The translations under genes and the position numbers were made by a program. From the NCBI GenBank assembly GCA_041908795.1, contig JAYRER010000024.1, positions 1 to 9,250 of the forward strand: 9,250 nt of DNA, read 5' to 3'. A model generated the notes under the pieces. That model searched no databases. It saw only the letters and a list, made by a program, of their open reading frames with translations, and was not told the DNA's origin. Positions 1 through 6,306 of the stretch are shown here, one piece after another; the first letter of the stretch is position 1, and every line of letters begins with the position of its first letter. The stretch comes from CAYLHB01 sp041908795 (GTDB lineage Bacteria; Patescibacteriota; Minisyncoccia; Phycocordibacterales; UBA12088).

Positions 1-377
1 AGCTTCTTTTGAAGCGTGCCCGTCGCTACAATTTTTATTTTTGGAAGCTTACCTCCACGTGCAGTCGCAAGACCCGCCTCAACAAGCATTCGCGGGGTCA
101 CGCGCGCACCCAGTTCACACGCTCGCTCGAGTGCACGCAATGATACCGCCACCGCATCCCTCCTACCTTTGTTTACCGTACGACCACGATTCTTGCCATA
201 CCCACGTCGTTTTGGAATACGCTTGAGGATATCTCGTTCTTCCGGACGTAGTTTTCTTCCGGCACGAGCCTTCTGGCCTTTCGTACCTCGTCCCGACGTT
301 TTGCCGCGCACGCCGCCACGTCCGACACGTCGCTTCCTGGTACTCCCGCTGTTTCGTGTGAGTGTATTGAGTTGCAT
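1..377 (-). CDS. rplO: Large-subunit ribosomal protein L15 (uL15), 3' end cut by window edge
   Basis: L15 is a late-assembling protein of the 50S subunit that binds 23S rRNA. The visible 125 residues start MQLNTLT. They carry the glycine/arginine-rich N-terminal signature GRGGVRGKTSGRGTKGQKAR (residues 19-38), then RPEERDILKRIPKRRGYGKNR-like sequence at 44-64 and LVEAGLATARGGKLPKIKI at 98-116. The stretch between signature and core is shorter than in E. coli L15, a form I associate with CPR bacteria. The last strands and the stop codon lie beyond base 1. The ATG at 377 is chosen because it gives the conserved MxLNTL start. It lies 16 bases after the rpsE stop with no Shine-Dalgarno site. It follows rpsE directly, where most bacteria place rpmD (L30). 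Confidence 0.95.
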   Translation of the reverse strand, partial: MQLNTLTRNSGSTRKRRVGRGGVRGKTSGRGTKGQKARAGRKLRPEERDILKRIPKRRGYGKNRGRTVNKGRRDAVAVSLRALERACELGARVTPRMLVEAGLATARGGKLPKIKIVATGTLQKK

Positions 378-393
378 ACAATAATTCTACTAA

Positions 394-975
394 CTATACA
401 GTCGCTACTGGTACCTCCACAGCTCTTCGCTTGTGTGCAGGACGAAGCTTTGAAAGTGCGGCAACTGCGGCACGGGCGTTGTTAAGGCGATTCTTACTGC
501 GCGAAATCACTTTCGCTGAGACGTGTTTTACGCCTGCAAGCTCGAGTACAGTTCGCACCGCACTCCCCGCCTTGAGTCCCTTACCGGGCGCAGGACGCAT
601 TGTGAGCTGTGTCGCCGCATACTTCGCGTATGTTTCGGAAGGAATACTCCCCCCTTTGGTAATGGGTACACGAACGAGGTGTTTTTTAGCATCCTGCATT
701 GCCTTCTCAATTGCCTGTGCCGTATCCCCCGCCTTACCCAACCCCACACCAACTGAACCCTTGCCGTTGCCGATGACAAGCGCAACAGAGAAATTAAAAC
801 GACGGCCGCCTGCAACCACACGCGTCACTCGACGGATACTCACTATCTTGTGATCGTACTCACTGCGTTGCCTAGGTTCACGTACGGCACGTACGGGACG
901 ACGCCTGCGGTCTTCTCGTCCCTTGCCGCCCGCCTCTTTTTGCTCAATTGCTGATGAAGTGTGTGGTGTAGTCAT
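394..975 (-). CDS. rpsE: Small-subunit ribosomal protein S5 (uS5)
   Basis: S5 sits at the mRNA entry and decoding region of the 30S subunit and affects translational accuracy. The 193-residue product has the S5 N-terminal RNA-binding domain at about 42-105, with the core GGRRFNFSVALVIGNGKG (56-73) and VGVGLGKA (75-82). The C-terminal domain follows at about 115-180, including PAPGKGLKAGSAVRTVLELA (128-147). Residues 1-40 are a charged, low-complexity extension rich in Arg, Glu and Lys (GREDRRRRPVRAVREPRQR), which makes the protein longer than E. coli S5 (about 167). The ATG at 975 is eight bases after the rplR stop (TAATAATCACCATG) without a Shine-Dalgarno site. A short direct repeat of ACGTACGG (sense CCGTACGT) underlies the PVRAVRE part of the extension. 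Confidence 0.96.
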   Translation of the reverse strand: MTTPHTSSAIEQKEAGGKGREDRRRRPVRAVREPRQRSEYDHKIVSIRRVTRVVAGGRRFNFSVALVIGNGKGSVGVGLGKAGDTAQAIEKAMQDAKKHLVRVPITKGGSIPSETYAKYAATQLTMRPAPGKGLKAGSAVRTVLELAGVKHVSAKVISRSKNRLNNARAAVAALSKLRPAHKRRAVEVPVATV

Positions 976-983
976 GGTGATTA

Positions 984-1334
984 TTACAATTGAAGTCCTC
1001 CCTCACGCGCGCCGTCCGCCAAATCTGCGACAGCCCCCGTGTAGAGAAATCCTCCCCTATCGAACACCACGCGAGTAATACCGAGCTCAGCCGCTCTCTT
1101 GGCAAGTGCGGCACCGGTCGCGCGAGCTTTCGCTCGTGCGCCTTCTCCCGTTACCGCACGTGTATCACACGACGCAAGTGTAATCCCTTTACTGTCATCG
1201 ATAAGTTGGGCATAAAGTGCACGATTTGAACGGAACACCGCGAGCCTAGGACACGATGGGGTGCCCGCCACTTTCGCCCGTATGCGACGGTGACGACACA
1301 CTCTCTTTTCCTGTTTTTCTTGTGACTTGTTCAT
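984..1334 (-). CDS. rplR: Large-subunit ribosomal protein L18 (uL18)
   Basis: L18 binds 5S rRNA and, with L5, anchors it in the central protuberance of the 50S subunit. The 116-residue product is the usual length. It has the basic N-terminus (RRIRAKVAGTPSCPRLAVFR, residues 16-35), the SNRALYAQLIDD strand (36-47), and the highly conserved C-terminal block VVFDRGGFLYTGAVADLADG (89-108) followed by AREGGLQL. The ATG at 1334 lies 17 bases after the rplF stop in the context CACACTATG, which recurs at other starts in this cluster. Its position between rplF and rpsE matches the canonical spc order. Confidence 0.96.
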   Translation of the reverse strand: MNKSQEKQEKRVCRHRRIRAKVAGTPSCPRLAVFRSNRALYAQLIDDSKGITLASCDTRAVTGEGARAKARATGAALAKRAAELGITRVVFDRGGFLYTGAVADLADGAREGGLQL

Positions 1335-1351
1335 AGTGTGATACGTAAGGC

Positions 1352-1888
1352 CTATTTGGACGCCTTCTTGCCCTGCTTACGCAAGATAATCTCGCCAGCA
1401 TACCGAAATCCCTTGCCTTTATATGGTTCGGGAGGCTTCACCTTGCGAATGTTCGCCGCAAACTGGCCCACCGCCTCCTTGTCCGCACCCTTTACCGTTG
1501 TCTCGTTCTTTTCCACCGTCACACTTAGACCCTTCGGGATAGGGAGCTTCACAGGGTGACTGAATCCAACATTGAGTACCACGTCACTACCTTGTACCGC
1601 GATGCGGTAGCCAACTCCTTCCAAAATGAGCTTCTTTTCATACGGAGTTATCACTCCTTTAAGCATATTGCGTACGTGAGACGCGTAGGTACCCCAAAGC
1701 GACTTCGCAAGCTTAGTATTGTTGACCGGTGCAACTGTCACCTCACCATCAGTGACGTGTATGGTGACAAATGAGTGTATATGCTTCGAGAGCTCGCCCC
1801 CGGGGCCCTTCACCGTGAGTACGCCATGAGCCGTCGTGACCTCGGTCTTCGCTGGTATGGGTATTGCTCGTTTTCCTATTCTACTCAT
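1352..1888 (-). CDS. rplF: Large-subunit ribosomal protein L6 (uL6)
   Basis: L6 lies near the sarcin-ricin loop and the factor-binding site of the 50S subunit. The 178-residue product has two tandem L6 domains. The first starts MSRIGKRAIPIP and contains VLTVKGPGGEL (23-33). The second contains LILEGVGYRIAVQG (87-100) and ends with the L6 signature KPPEPYKGKGFRYAGE (151-166). I start it at ATG 1888 because this gives the canonical MSRIGK N-terminus. The reading frame is open to a TTG at 1924 inside rpsH, but that extension has no family match. The gap to rpsH is 29 bases. The upstream context is CACCACTATG, with no Shine-Dalgarno site. Confidence 0.96.
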   Translation of the reverse strand: MSRIGKRAIPIPAKTEVTTAHGVLTVKGPGGELSKHIHSFVTIHVTDGEVTVAPVNNTKLAKSLWGTYASHVRNMLKGVITPYEKKLILEGVGYRIAVQGSDVVLNVGFSHPVKLPIPKGLSVTVEKNETTVKGADKEAVGQFAANIRKVKPPEPYKGKGFRYAGEIILRKQGKKASK

Positions 1889-1917
1889 AGTGGTGAAAAT
1901 ATTGTCTTCTTTCAAAC

Positions 1918-2307
1918 TTACCAAATCTCAAAAAGGAGCTCCCCTCCAACGTTTTCCTTTTTTGCCTCCTCTCCGAGAAGAATCCCTTTCGGAGTTGAGA
2001 CTATGAGAGCCCCCTGCCCACCACGCACTGCGTACATCTCACCGGCGCCCGCATAGCGCCTGCACCCCGGTTTTGACACTCGACGAACATCGGTCACCCG
2101 CATACGTCCACTTTCGGTCATACTAAGCGTGAGCTCAAGCATTTTCCTTCCCTTCTTACCACGCTTCGCCACCTCGCGCAGGTATCCCTTACTCTTAAGT
2201 TTTTCAGCGATTGCGAGACGCACCTTCGACTGCGGCACCAACACCGTCTCGCGCCCGGCGAGCGCGGCGTTCTTGATACGAATAATCATGTCAGAAACGG
2301 TGTCCAT
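1918..2307 (-). CDS. rpsH: Small-subunit ribosomal protein S8 (uS8)
   Basis: S8 is a primary 16S rRNA-binding protein that organises the central domain of the 30S subunit. In E. coli it is also the translational repressor of the spc operon. The 129-residue product begins MDTVSDMIIRIKNA, has RRVSKPGCRRY at about 75-85, and ends with the C-terminal signature: IVSTPKGILLGEEAKKENVG (102-121), then GELLFEIW. The usual STSxG is STPKG here. The ATG at 2307 lies six bases after the rpsN stop, so the two are probably read from the same transcript. No S8 target hairpin could be recognised by eye in this window. Confidence 0.96.
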   Translation of the reverse strand: MDTVSDMIIRIKNAALAGRETVLVPQSKVRLAIAEKLKSKGYLREVAKRGKKGRKMLELTLSMTESGRMRVTDVRRVSKPGCRRYAGAGEMYAVRGGQGALIVSTPKGILLGEEAKKENVGGELLFEIW

Positions 2308-2313
2308 ACTATA

Positions 2314-2499
2314 TTACCAAGATGATTTCTTAATACCGGGAATTTGGCCCTCGTTCGCGAGCTCCCTGAAGCATATACGACAGAGGTCAAAGTCGCGCAT
2401 GAATCCGTGTTTGCGCCCACAGCGGAAACACCGATTCACCGCCCTTGAGGTGAACTTCGGTGTTTTCTTTGAACGTGCGATAACTGATTTTTTTGCCAT
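2314..2499 (-). CDS. rpsN: Small-subunit ribosomal protein S14, zinc-binding short form (uS14)
   Basis: S14 is a late-binding protein of the 30S head next to S3, S10 and S19. This is the 61-residue zinc-ribbon type: Cys24-x2-Cys27 and Cys40-x2-Cys43 (NRCFRCGR and DLCRICFREL) form a zinc site. The C-terminus QIPGIKKSSW is typical. The usual second half of a long, zinc-free S14 is absent, as expected for this type. The ATG at 2499 follows an 80-base gap after rplE, the longest gap inside the ribosomal cluster. That gap carries a strong promoter, so rpsN is the first gene of a likely separate transcript. There is no Shine-Dalgarno site. Confidence 0.96.
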   Translation of the reverse strand: MAKKSVIARSKKTPKFTSRAVNRCFRCGRKHGFMRDFDLCRICFRELANEGQIPGIKKSSW

Positions 2500-2529
2500 A
2501 CGTTACAAACGCTCGGTACGAGTTGGCGC

Positions 2530-2558
2530 ATAGTAGCAGTATCGGTACAGCGTGTCAA
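2530..2558 (-). promoter_or_regulatory. Strong sigma-70-type promoter upstream of rpsN
   Basis: On the minus strand a perfect -35 TTGACA (2553-2558) is separated by exactly 17 bases from TACTAT (2530-2535), with TG one base upstream of the -10 (TGCTACTAT, an extended -10). Predicted transcription start is near 2523, giving a leader of about 24 bases before the rpsN ATG. It lies in the 80-base rplE-rpsN gap with no terminator-like hairpin. It would give the spc part its own transcription. The architecture matches the promoter in front of rpsS. Confidence 0.75.
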
Positions 2559-2579
2559 CGACAACGCTCCGACGTACCA

Positions 2580-3116
2580 CTATCGCTCCCGCAAGGGTAC
2601 TCCCATGTGCCGGAAAAACGCTTCTGCCTCATCACGGCTTCCGGCCGACGTGACGAGGGTAATGGCAAACCCGAAAATATCCCTCTGTTCTTCGTCTGAA
2701 GTCTCGGGGAAGATTGTGTGCTCGGTAATACCGATGGTGAGGTTTCCGAGCTCGTCGATCGCGGAGGGCTTAAGCCCGCGGAAGTCGCGTGTTCGCGGAA
2801 ATGCGATATGAACAAGCTTTTCAAAAAAGTCCTGCATCTTGACACCGCGAAGGGTTATCTGGTAGCCCACCACGTCCCCTTGGCGAATCTTGAACGACGC
2901 AATTGACTTCTTTGCACCGCGAGGCGCCGCCTTTTGACCGGTAATCTTTGCAAGCCGGTCTTGAATGAGTTCAATTTTCTTAGGATCCGACACTTTTCCC
3001 ACACCCGTCGAAATCACTATTTTTTCGAGTTTCGGTGCCTGCATCGTGTTGGTGTACCCAAAACGATCCTTGAGTGCTTCGTACACCGCCTTTTTCCGTT
3101 CATTAAAAGTAGTCAT
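2580..3116 (-). CDS. rplE: Large-subunit ribosomal protein L5 (uL5)
   Basis: L5 binds 5S rRNA and contacts the P-site tRNA and the 30S head through bridge B1b. The 178-residue product has the usual length. The L5 signature LEKIVISTGVG is at 30-40, IASFKIRQGDVVGYQITLRG at 72-91, FPRTRDFRGL at 106-115, and NLTIGITEHTIFPE at 125-138 in the C-terminal domain. It ends MGVPLRER. The ATG at 3116 is nine bases after the rplX stop in a CACAACTATG context with no Shine-Dalgarno site. It is the last gene before the internal promoter. Confidence 0.97.
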   Translation of the reverse strand: MTTFNERKKAVYEALKDRFGYTNTMQAPKLEKIVISTGVGKVSDPKKIELIQDRLAKITGQKAAPRGAKKSIASFKIRQGDVVGYQITLRGVKMQDFFEKLVHIAFPRTRDFRGLKPSAIDELGNLTIGITEHTIFPETSDEEQRDIFGFAITLVTSAGSRDEAEAFFRHMGVPLRER

Positions 3117-3125
3117 AGTTGTGGG

Positions 3126-3440
3126 TTACGAGAGATGTGCTCCGCTCTTTTTTGCAACACGTACAAGTTTTTCCTTTGCACCAAGTGTTTTTCCCACACG
3201 TGTACGTTTGCCGCTCTTTGGATCAATGAGCATGACATTCGACACGTGGATGGGGGCAGATTGCTTGACTATTCCACCGCCCTGCTTTGTTTGTTTGTTA
3301 GTCTTGAGGTGACGCGTCTTTTGATTCAATCCTTCAATAACCACTCGCTCCTCACGTGGTAGGGCACGCGAAACCTTGCCGGTTTTCCCCCGATCTTTGC
3401 CTGCAATTACCAGCACATTGTCTCCTTTCTTGATACGCAT
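3126..3440 (-). CDS. rplX: Large-subunit ribosomal protein L24 (uL24)
   Basis: L24 is an early 23S rRNA-binding protein that starts 50S assembly near the tunnel exit. The 104-residue product opens with a KOW motif (KKGDNVLVIAGKDRGKTGKV, 4-23). VVIEGLNQKTRH (33-44), GGGIVKQSAPIHVSNVMLID (54-73) and a basic C-terminus complete the typical layout. The start at 3440 is in a TTTACACACTATG context, nearly identical to that of rpsS, and lies 14 bases after the rplN stop. There is no Shine-Dalgarno site. Confidence 0.97.
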   Translation of the reverse strand: MRIKKGDNVLVIAGKDRGKTGKVSRALPREERVVIEGLNQKTRHLKTNKQTKQGGGIVKQSAPIHVSNVMLIDPKSGKRTRVGKTLGAKEKLVRVAKKSGAHLS

Positions 3441-3454
3441 AGTGTGTAAAAATA

Positions 3455-3826
3455 CTAAACCACCTCCGGCGCTAGCGAAGCTATTTTTTGATAACCTTTC
3501 TCTACAAGCTCACGCGGGATAGGACCAAAAATACGATTCGCCTTCGGCTCCTTCTTACCTTTGTCGACAATAACCACCGCATTGTCGTCAAACCGTACAT
3601 ACGAGCCATCCTTCCTTCGAAACGGTTGCGTTTGACGCACAACGACTGCTTGGAGTACATCCTTTTTCTTGACCTGCTTTCGGGGTTCCGCCACCTGTAC
3701 CGAGAGCACCACAAGGTCGCCAATACGCGCGTAGTGCTTCTTACTCCCACCGAGCACCTTGAACACGCGCCCTATCTTTGCGCCAGTGTTATCGGCAATT
3801 TTCACGATGGAACGAGGTTGGATCAT
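3455..3826 (-). CDS. rplN: Large-subunit ribosomal protein L14 (uL14)
   Basis: L14 lies at the subunit interface and contributes to intersubunit bridges. The 123-residue product has the family's usual length and key blocks: MIQPRSIVKIADNTGAK at the N-terminus, RKDGSYVRFDDNAVVIVD (71-88), and NRIFGPIPREL (97-107) in the L14 signature region. The ATG at 3826 lies four bases after the rpsQ stop, so translation is probably coupled. The order rpsQ-rplN-rplX-rplE is canonical. Confidence 0.97.
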   Translation of the reverse strand: MIQPRSIVKIADNTGAKIGRVFKVLGGSKKHYARIGDLVVLSVQVAEPRKQVKKKDVLQAVVVRQTQPFRRKDGSYVRFDDNAVVIVDKGKKEPKANRIFGPIPRELVEKGYQKIASLAPEVV

Positions 3827-3830
3827 GGTA

Positions 3831-4103
3831 CTAAACGATAGCGAAATGTTTCGTTTTGCTCAATGGCCGACACTCGCGGATCTCTACCTTGTCACCTTCC
3901 GCCTTGGTGTTGCCCGGGTCATGCACATGATACCTCTTCACACGACGGATGAACTTACGGTACTTAGGATGCGCCACAAAACGTGTCACCGCTACCACCG
4001 CCGTATCCTTCATTTTGGTGGACACAACGGTCCCCACGAGTGTTTTGCCACCCTTCTTACTATCCTTATTCTCTCTTTGTGTGTGTGTTGTCATACTATC
4101 CAT
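3831..4103 (-). CDS. rpsQ: Small-subunit ribosomal protein S17 (uS17)
   Basis: S17 is a primary 16S rRNA-binding protein with an OB fold. The 90-residue product contains LVGTVVSTKMKDTAVVAVTR (22-41), RFVAHPKYRKF (41-51) and the family block VEIRECRPLSKTKHF (73-87). Residues 1-20 are a hydrophilic lead-in. ATG 4103 is two bases after the rpmC stop. An in-frame ATG at 4094 (MTTHTQ) is an equally plausible start, because neither has a Shine-Dalgarno site. Confidence 0.95.
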   Translation of the reverse strand: MDSMTTHTQRENKDSKKGGKTLVGTVVSTKMKDTAVVAVTRFVAHPKYRKFIRRVKRYHVHDPGNTKAEGDKVEIRECRPLSKTKHFAIV

Positions 4104-4105
4104 TT

Positions 4106-4306
4106 CTATTTTGTCACTTGTTTACGTGCCACTGTCTCCGTAAGTACTCGCGCGATTTCCTTTTTGAGCCGGGCGCCCTCTTTCGTATTTCTCACTCGAC
4201 TCCCCGCCGCACTGAATCGGAACTCCCGCAGGCTCGTGCGCTTCTCGGCAAGGAGCTTCACGAGGTCCGCATCAGTCTTTTTCTTCAACTCCTCTTTGTT
4301 CTTCAT
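4106..4306 (-). CDS. rpmC: Large-subunit ribosomal protein L29 (uL29)
   Basis: L29 is a small two-helix protein near the polypeptide exit tunnel, adjacent to L23. The 66-residue product has the coiled-coil layout MKNKEELKKKTDADLVKLLA (1-20), then EKRTSLREFRFSAAGSRVRN (21-40) and TKEGARLKKEIARVLTE (41-57). The FRF..AGSR.RN.KE block is the L29 signature region. I chose ATG 4306 because the family begins MK and because CTATG recurs at starts in this cluster. An in-frame ATG at 4321 would add MSPTS and cannot be excluded. Confidence 0.93.
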   Translation of the reverse strand: MKNKEELKKKTDADLVKLLAEKRTSLREFRFSAAGSRVRNTKEGARLKKEIARVLTETVARKQVTK

Positions 4307-4321
4307 AGAAGTGGGTGACAT

Positions 4322-4350
4322 TGTATACCACGTCGCACGTTTCTCTGCAA
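4322..4350 (-). promoter_or_regulatory. Possible weak internal promoter before rpmC
   Basis: In the rplP-rpmC gap the minus strand reads TTGCAG (4345-4350), a 17-base spacer, then TATACA (4322-4327) with TG one base upstream (TGGTATACA, an extended -10). The -35 matches consensus at only three positions, so this rests mainly on the -10. If active, transcription would begin near 4315, inside the MSPTS extension, which would favour the start at 4306. It could be chance. Confidence 0.25.
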
Positions 4351-4351
4351 T

Positions 4352-4771
4352 TTAGCCACGGACCACGAAACGCGTCTTTACCGGAAGCTTCGCGCCCGCC
4401 TTACGCAGGGCCTCGCGCGCTACCGCCTCGCTCGTTCCGTCAACTTCAAAGAGTACACGACCGGGGAGGACGGGCGCCTCGTAACGCTCCACGTCGCCCT
4501 TCCCTTTACCCATACCCACTTCGGCAGCTTTCTGCGTGAATGGACGGTCGGGAAATACGCGTATCCACGTGCGACCGTTCTTGCCAAGTGCACGGCTTAT
4601 TGTGCGCCGCGCCGCTTCAATTTGGTTGCTTGTGAGCCGTCCCTGCTCAAGCGATTTGAGACCAAACGCACCAAAAGAGACCTCCGTACCTCGGGTGGCA
4701 TTGTGGCGATACTGTATGCCGTCTCGGCCCCTTTGCCATTTGCGATATTTCACTTTTTTCGGAAACAACAT
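4352..4771 (-). CDS. rplP: Large-subunit ribosomal protein L16 (uL16)
   Basis: L16 is a late-assembling protein near the A-site finger and the peptidyl transferase region. The 139-residue product starts MLFPKKVKYRKWQRGR. It has GLKSLEQGRLTSNQIEAARR (37-56), TWIRVFPDRPFTQK (68-81), MGKGKGD (87-93) and APVLPGRVLFEVDG (99-112), all canonical. The residue just before MGKGKG is Gly86. In E. coli and most bacteria this position is an arginine, the one hydroxylated by YcfD/RoxA in E. coli. The ATG at 4771 is nine bases after the rpsC stop with no Shine-Dalgarno site. Confidence 0.97.
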   Translation of the reverse strand: MLFPKKVKYRKWQRGRDGIQYRHNATRGTEVSFGAFGLKSLEQGRLTSNQIEAARRTISRALGKNGRTWIRVFPDRPFTQKAAEVGMGKGKGDVERYEAPVLPGRVLFEVDGTSEAVAREALRKAGAKLPVKTRFVVRG

Positions 4772-4780
4772 AATGGTTGG

Positions 4781-5461
4781 TTAACGTTTCTGGGTGGTAT
4801 CGGCCTCAAAAATCTCTCCCTTGTAAATCCATACCTTGACACCTACAAGCCCCGAGTACGGCATGTAGGCCTCAGCACGCGCAAAGTCGACATCAGCACG
4901 CAAGGTTTGGAGCGGCACGCGACCCTTCTTAATCTCTTCGCTCCGCGCCATCTCGCTCCCGCCCACACGGCCCGCGATACCTATGCGTACACCTTTCACT
5001 TCACGGTTCGCCATCACCTTGTCCACAGATTGCTTTAGTACGCGCCTAAAAGGCATGCGCTTTTCAAGACCCTCCGCCACCATCTCGGCCACTATTTGTG
5101 CACTCGTCTCGGGATTCTTTACCTCTTCGATGTCGAGTTTGAGCTCGGGGAGCTCGGAGAGTTTCATACGCATGAGCTTGCTCTGGAGCTCCTTACGCAC
5201 CTTCACCACCCCCTCTCCCGAACGGCCAATGATGAGACCGGGACGAGCAGTGCGCACAATGATGCGGAGCACGTTGTTGTGACGCTCTATCTCAATCGAG
5301 TCAACAAACATACCCTTGAGACGCTTCTTCAACCACTCGCGTAAGAGTGTATCCGTACGAAGGTACTCGCGGTACCGCTTGTCGTCACGTACGAACCAAC
5401 GGCTCTTCCAGTCGCGAAGAATACCGAGTCGGTGAGCGTAAGGATGTACAACGTGGGTCAT
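4781..5461 (-). CDS. rpsC: Small-subunit ribosomal protein S3 (uS3)
   Basis: S3 lines the mRNA entry channel of the 30S subunit and takes part in helicase activity there. The 226-residue product begins MTHVVHPYAHRLGILRDWKS, a variant of the MGQKVNPxGxRLGI start. A type-II KH domain spans about 60-110 with the loop GLIIGRSG (75-82). The C-terminal domain contains GVRIGIAGRVGGSEMARSE (157-175) and GRVPLQTLRADVDFA (180-194). The ATG at 5461 lies after a 35-base AT-rich gap from rplV, the longest gap between rpsS and rplE. No convincing promoter or hairpin is visible there. Confidence 0.97.
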   Translation of the reverse strand: MTHVVHPYAHRLGILRDWKSRWFVRDDKRYREYLRTDTLLREWLKKRLKGMFVDSIEIERHNNVLRIIVRTARPGLIIGRSGEGVVKVRKELQSKLMRMKLSELPELKLDIEEVKNPETSAQIVAEMVAEGLEKRMPFRRVLKQSVDKVMANREVKGVRIGIAGRVGGSEMARSEEIKKGRVPLQTLRADVDFARAEAYMPYSGLVGVKVWIYKGEIFEADTTQKR

Positions 5462-5496
5462 AGGTTAGTTCAAAATGGAAAAATCAAACATTAATA

Positions 5497-5949
5497 TTAT
5501 TCGGATTTATTTTTCGTAGTACGAGATTTTACGGTCTTTCGTACTACTTTTGTCTCCGCATTCGTCGCCACCGGAGCGGGCTTCGTGATTGCCTTCTGCG
5601 CACCTCCCACCACCTCGCGAAGGGCAAGCTTCACATGACTGCTCTCACGATGTATCGGTGCGGCGCGACCATATGCACGAGGCATAAAGCGCACAAAGGT
5701 CTTACCCTTATCAACGGTAATGGTCGCTACCTCAAGATCGGCTTCGGAGAGTGTGCTCTTGATTTGTCGTGCATTTGCGACCGCACTCCTCAAAAGCTTT
5801 GTCATGGGGAGCGCAGCCTTCTTTGGCATCACCGAAAGGTCATCTAACGCACGTTGGACATTCTTTCCACGTAGGGTATCCGCAACAATACGGACTTTCC
5901 GTGGTGCCTGACGATGGTTGGTGAGCGACGCTTTCATACTACTGCACAT
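5497..5949 (-). CDS. rplV: Large-subunit ribosomal protein L22 (uL22)
   Basis: L22 extends a beta-hairpin into the polypeptide exit tunnel. The product contains QAPRKVRIVADTLRGKNVQR (14-33), the helical core, and the tunnel hairpin region ending in MPRAYGRAAPIHRESSH (89-105), the family signature. About 30 residues of Lys/Thr/Val-rich tail (121-150, NAETKVVRKTVKSRTTKNK) follow the core and exceed E. coli L22 (110 residues). The ATG at 5949 overlaps the rpsS stop (TAATG), which suggests coupled translation. An ATG at 5937 (MKASLTN) fits the family N-terminus equally well and would shorten the protein by four residues. Confidence 0.95.
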   Translation of the reverse strand: MCSSMKASLTNHRQAPRKVRIVADTLRGKNVQRALDDLSVMPKKAALPMTKLLRSAVANARQIKSTLSEADLEVATITVDKGKTFVRFMPRAYGRAAPIHRESSHVKLALREVVGGAQKAITKPAPVATNAETKVVRKTVKSRTTKNKSE

Positions 5950-6302
5950 TATTTTTTCTTACCTGCAGGAGCCGCGGCCGCAGTCTTCGCGGCCTTCGCC
6001 GCCGCTATTTCTGCATCCTTTTTCTTCTGCTCAAGCTCCTTCTGGATCTTACCGCCGTGGCGAATGAACTTGGTGGTAGGGGAAAACTCACCGAGCTTAT
6101 GCCCCACCATCTCTTCGGTCGCCAACACCTCGATGTGGTTCTTGCCGTTGTGGACACCGAACGTAAAACCCACCATTTCGGGTGAGATGGTGCAGGCGCG
6201 CGACCACGTCTTAATGACCCCGGTGTCCTGGGGCCGCTTTCCCACGATCTTTTTCAAGACACGCGGGTCTACGTAGGGTCCTTTTTTAAGCGATCGGCTC
6301 AT
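5949..6302 (-). CDS. rpsS: Small-subunit ribosomal protein S19 (uS19)
   Basis: S19 forms part of the 30S head with S13 and S14 and contacts the A-site region. The 117-residue product starts MSRSLKKGPYVDPRVLKK. It has the strongly conserved SRACTISPEMVGFTFGVHNG (34-53), then KNHIEV (54-59) and MVGHKLGEFSPTTKF (65-79). From about residue 86 it carries an extra Lys/Glu/Ala tail, ending in an alanine-rich run and GKKK, which most S19 proteins (about 92 residues) lack. It is the first ribosomal gene in the window. The ATG at 6302 is in a TTTACACTATG context with no Shine-Dalgarno site and a promoter just upstream. Its usual neighbour rplB is absent. Confidence 0.97.
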   Translation of the reverse strand: MSRSLKKGPYVDPRVLKKIVGKRPQDTGVIKTWSRACTISPEMVGFTFGVHNGKNHIEVLATEEMVGHKLGEFSPTTKFIRHGGKIQKELEQKKKDAEIAAAKAAKTAAAAPAGKKK

Positions 6303-6306
6303 AGTG

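Noticed and set aside
16..384. Plus-strand 122-codon open frame at the left edge
   Set aside because: It is antisense to rplO, whose signature residues are clear on the minus strand.
1889..1924. TTG start for rplF overlapping rpsH
   Set aside because: It adds 12 residues with no family match in front of the canonical MSRIGK start.
3759..4355. 198-codon plus-strand open frame across rplN, rpsQ and rpmC
   Set aside because: It lies over three canonical minus-strand genes, and its product is low-complexity shadow sequence.
5462..5496. AT-rich rplV-rpsC gap as a promoter
   Set aside because: No -35/-10 pair with acceptable spacing could be read. The base composition alone is not enough.
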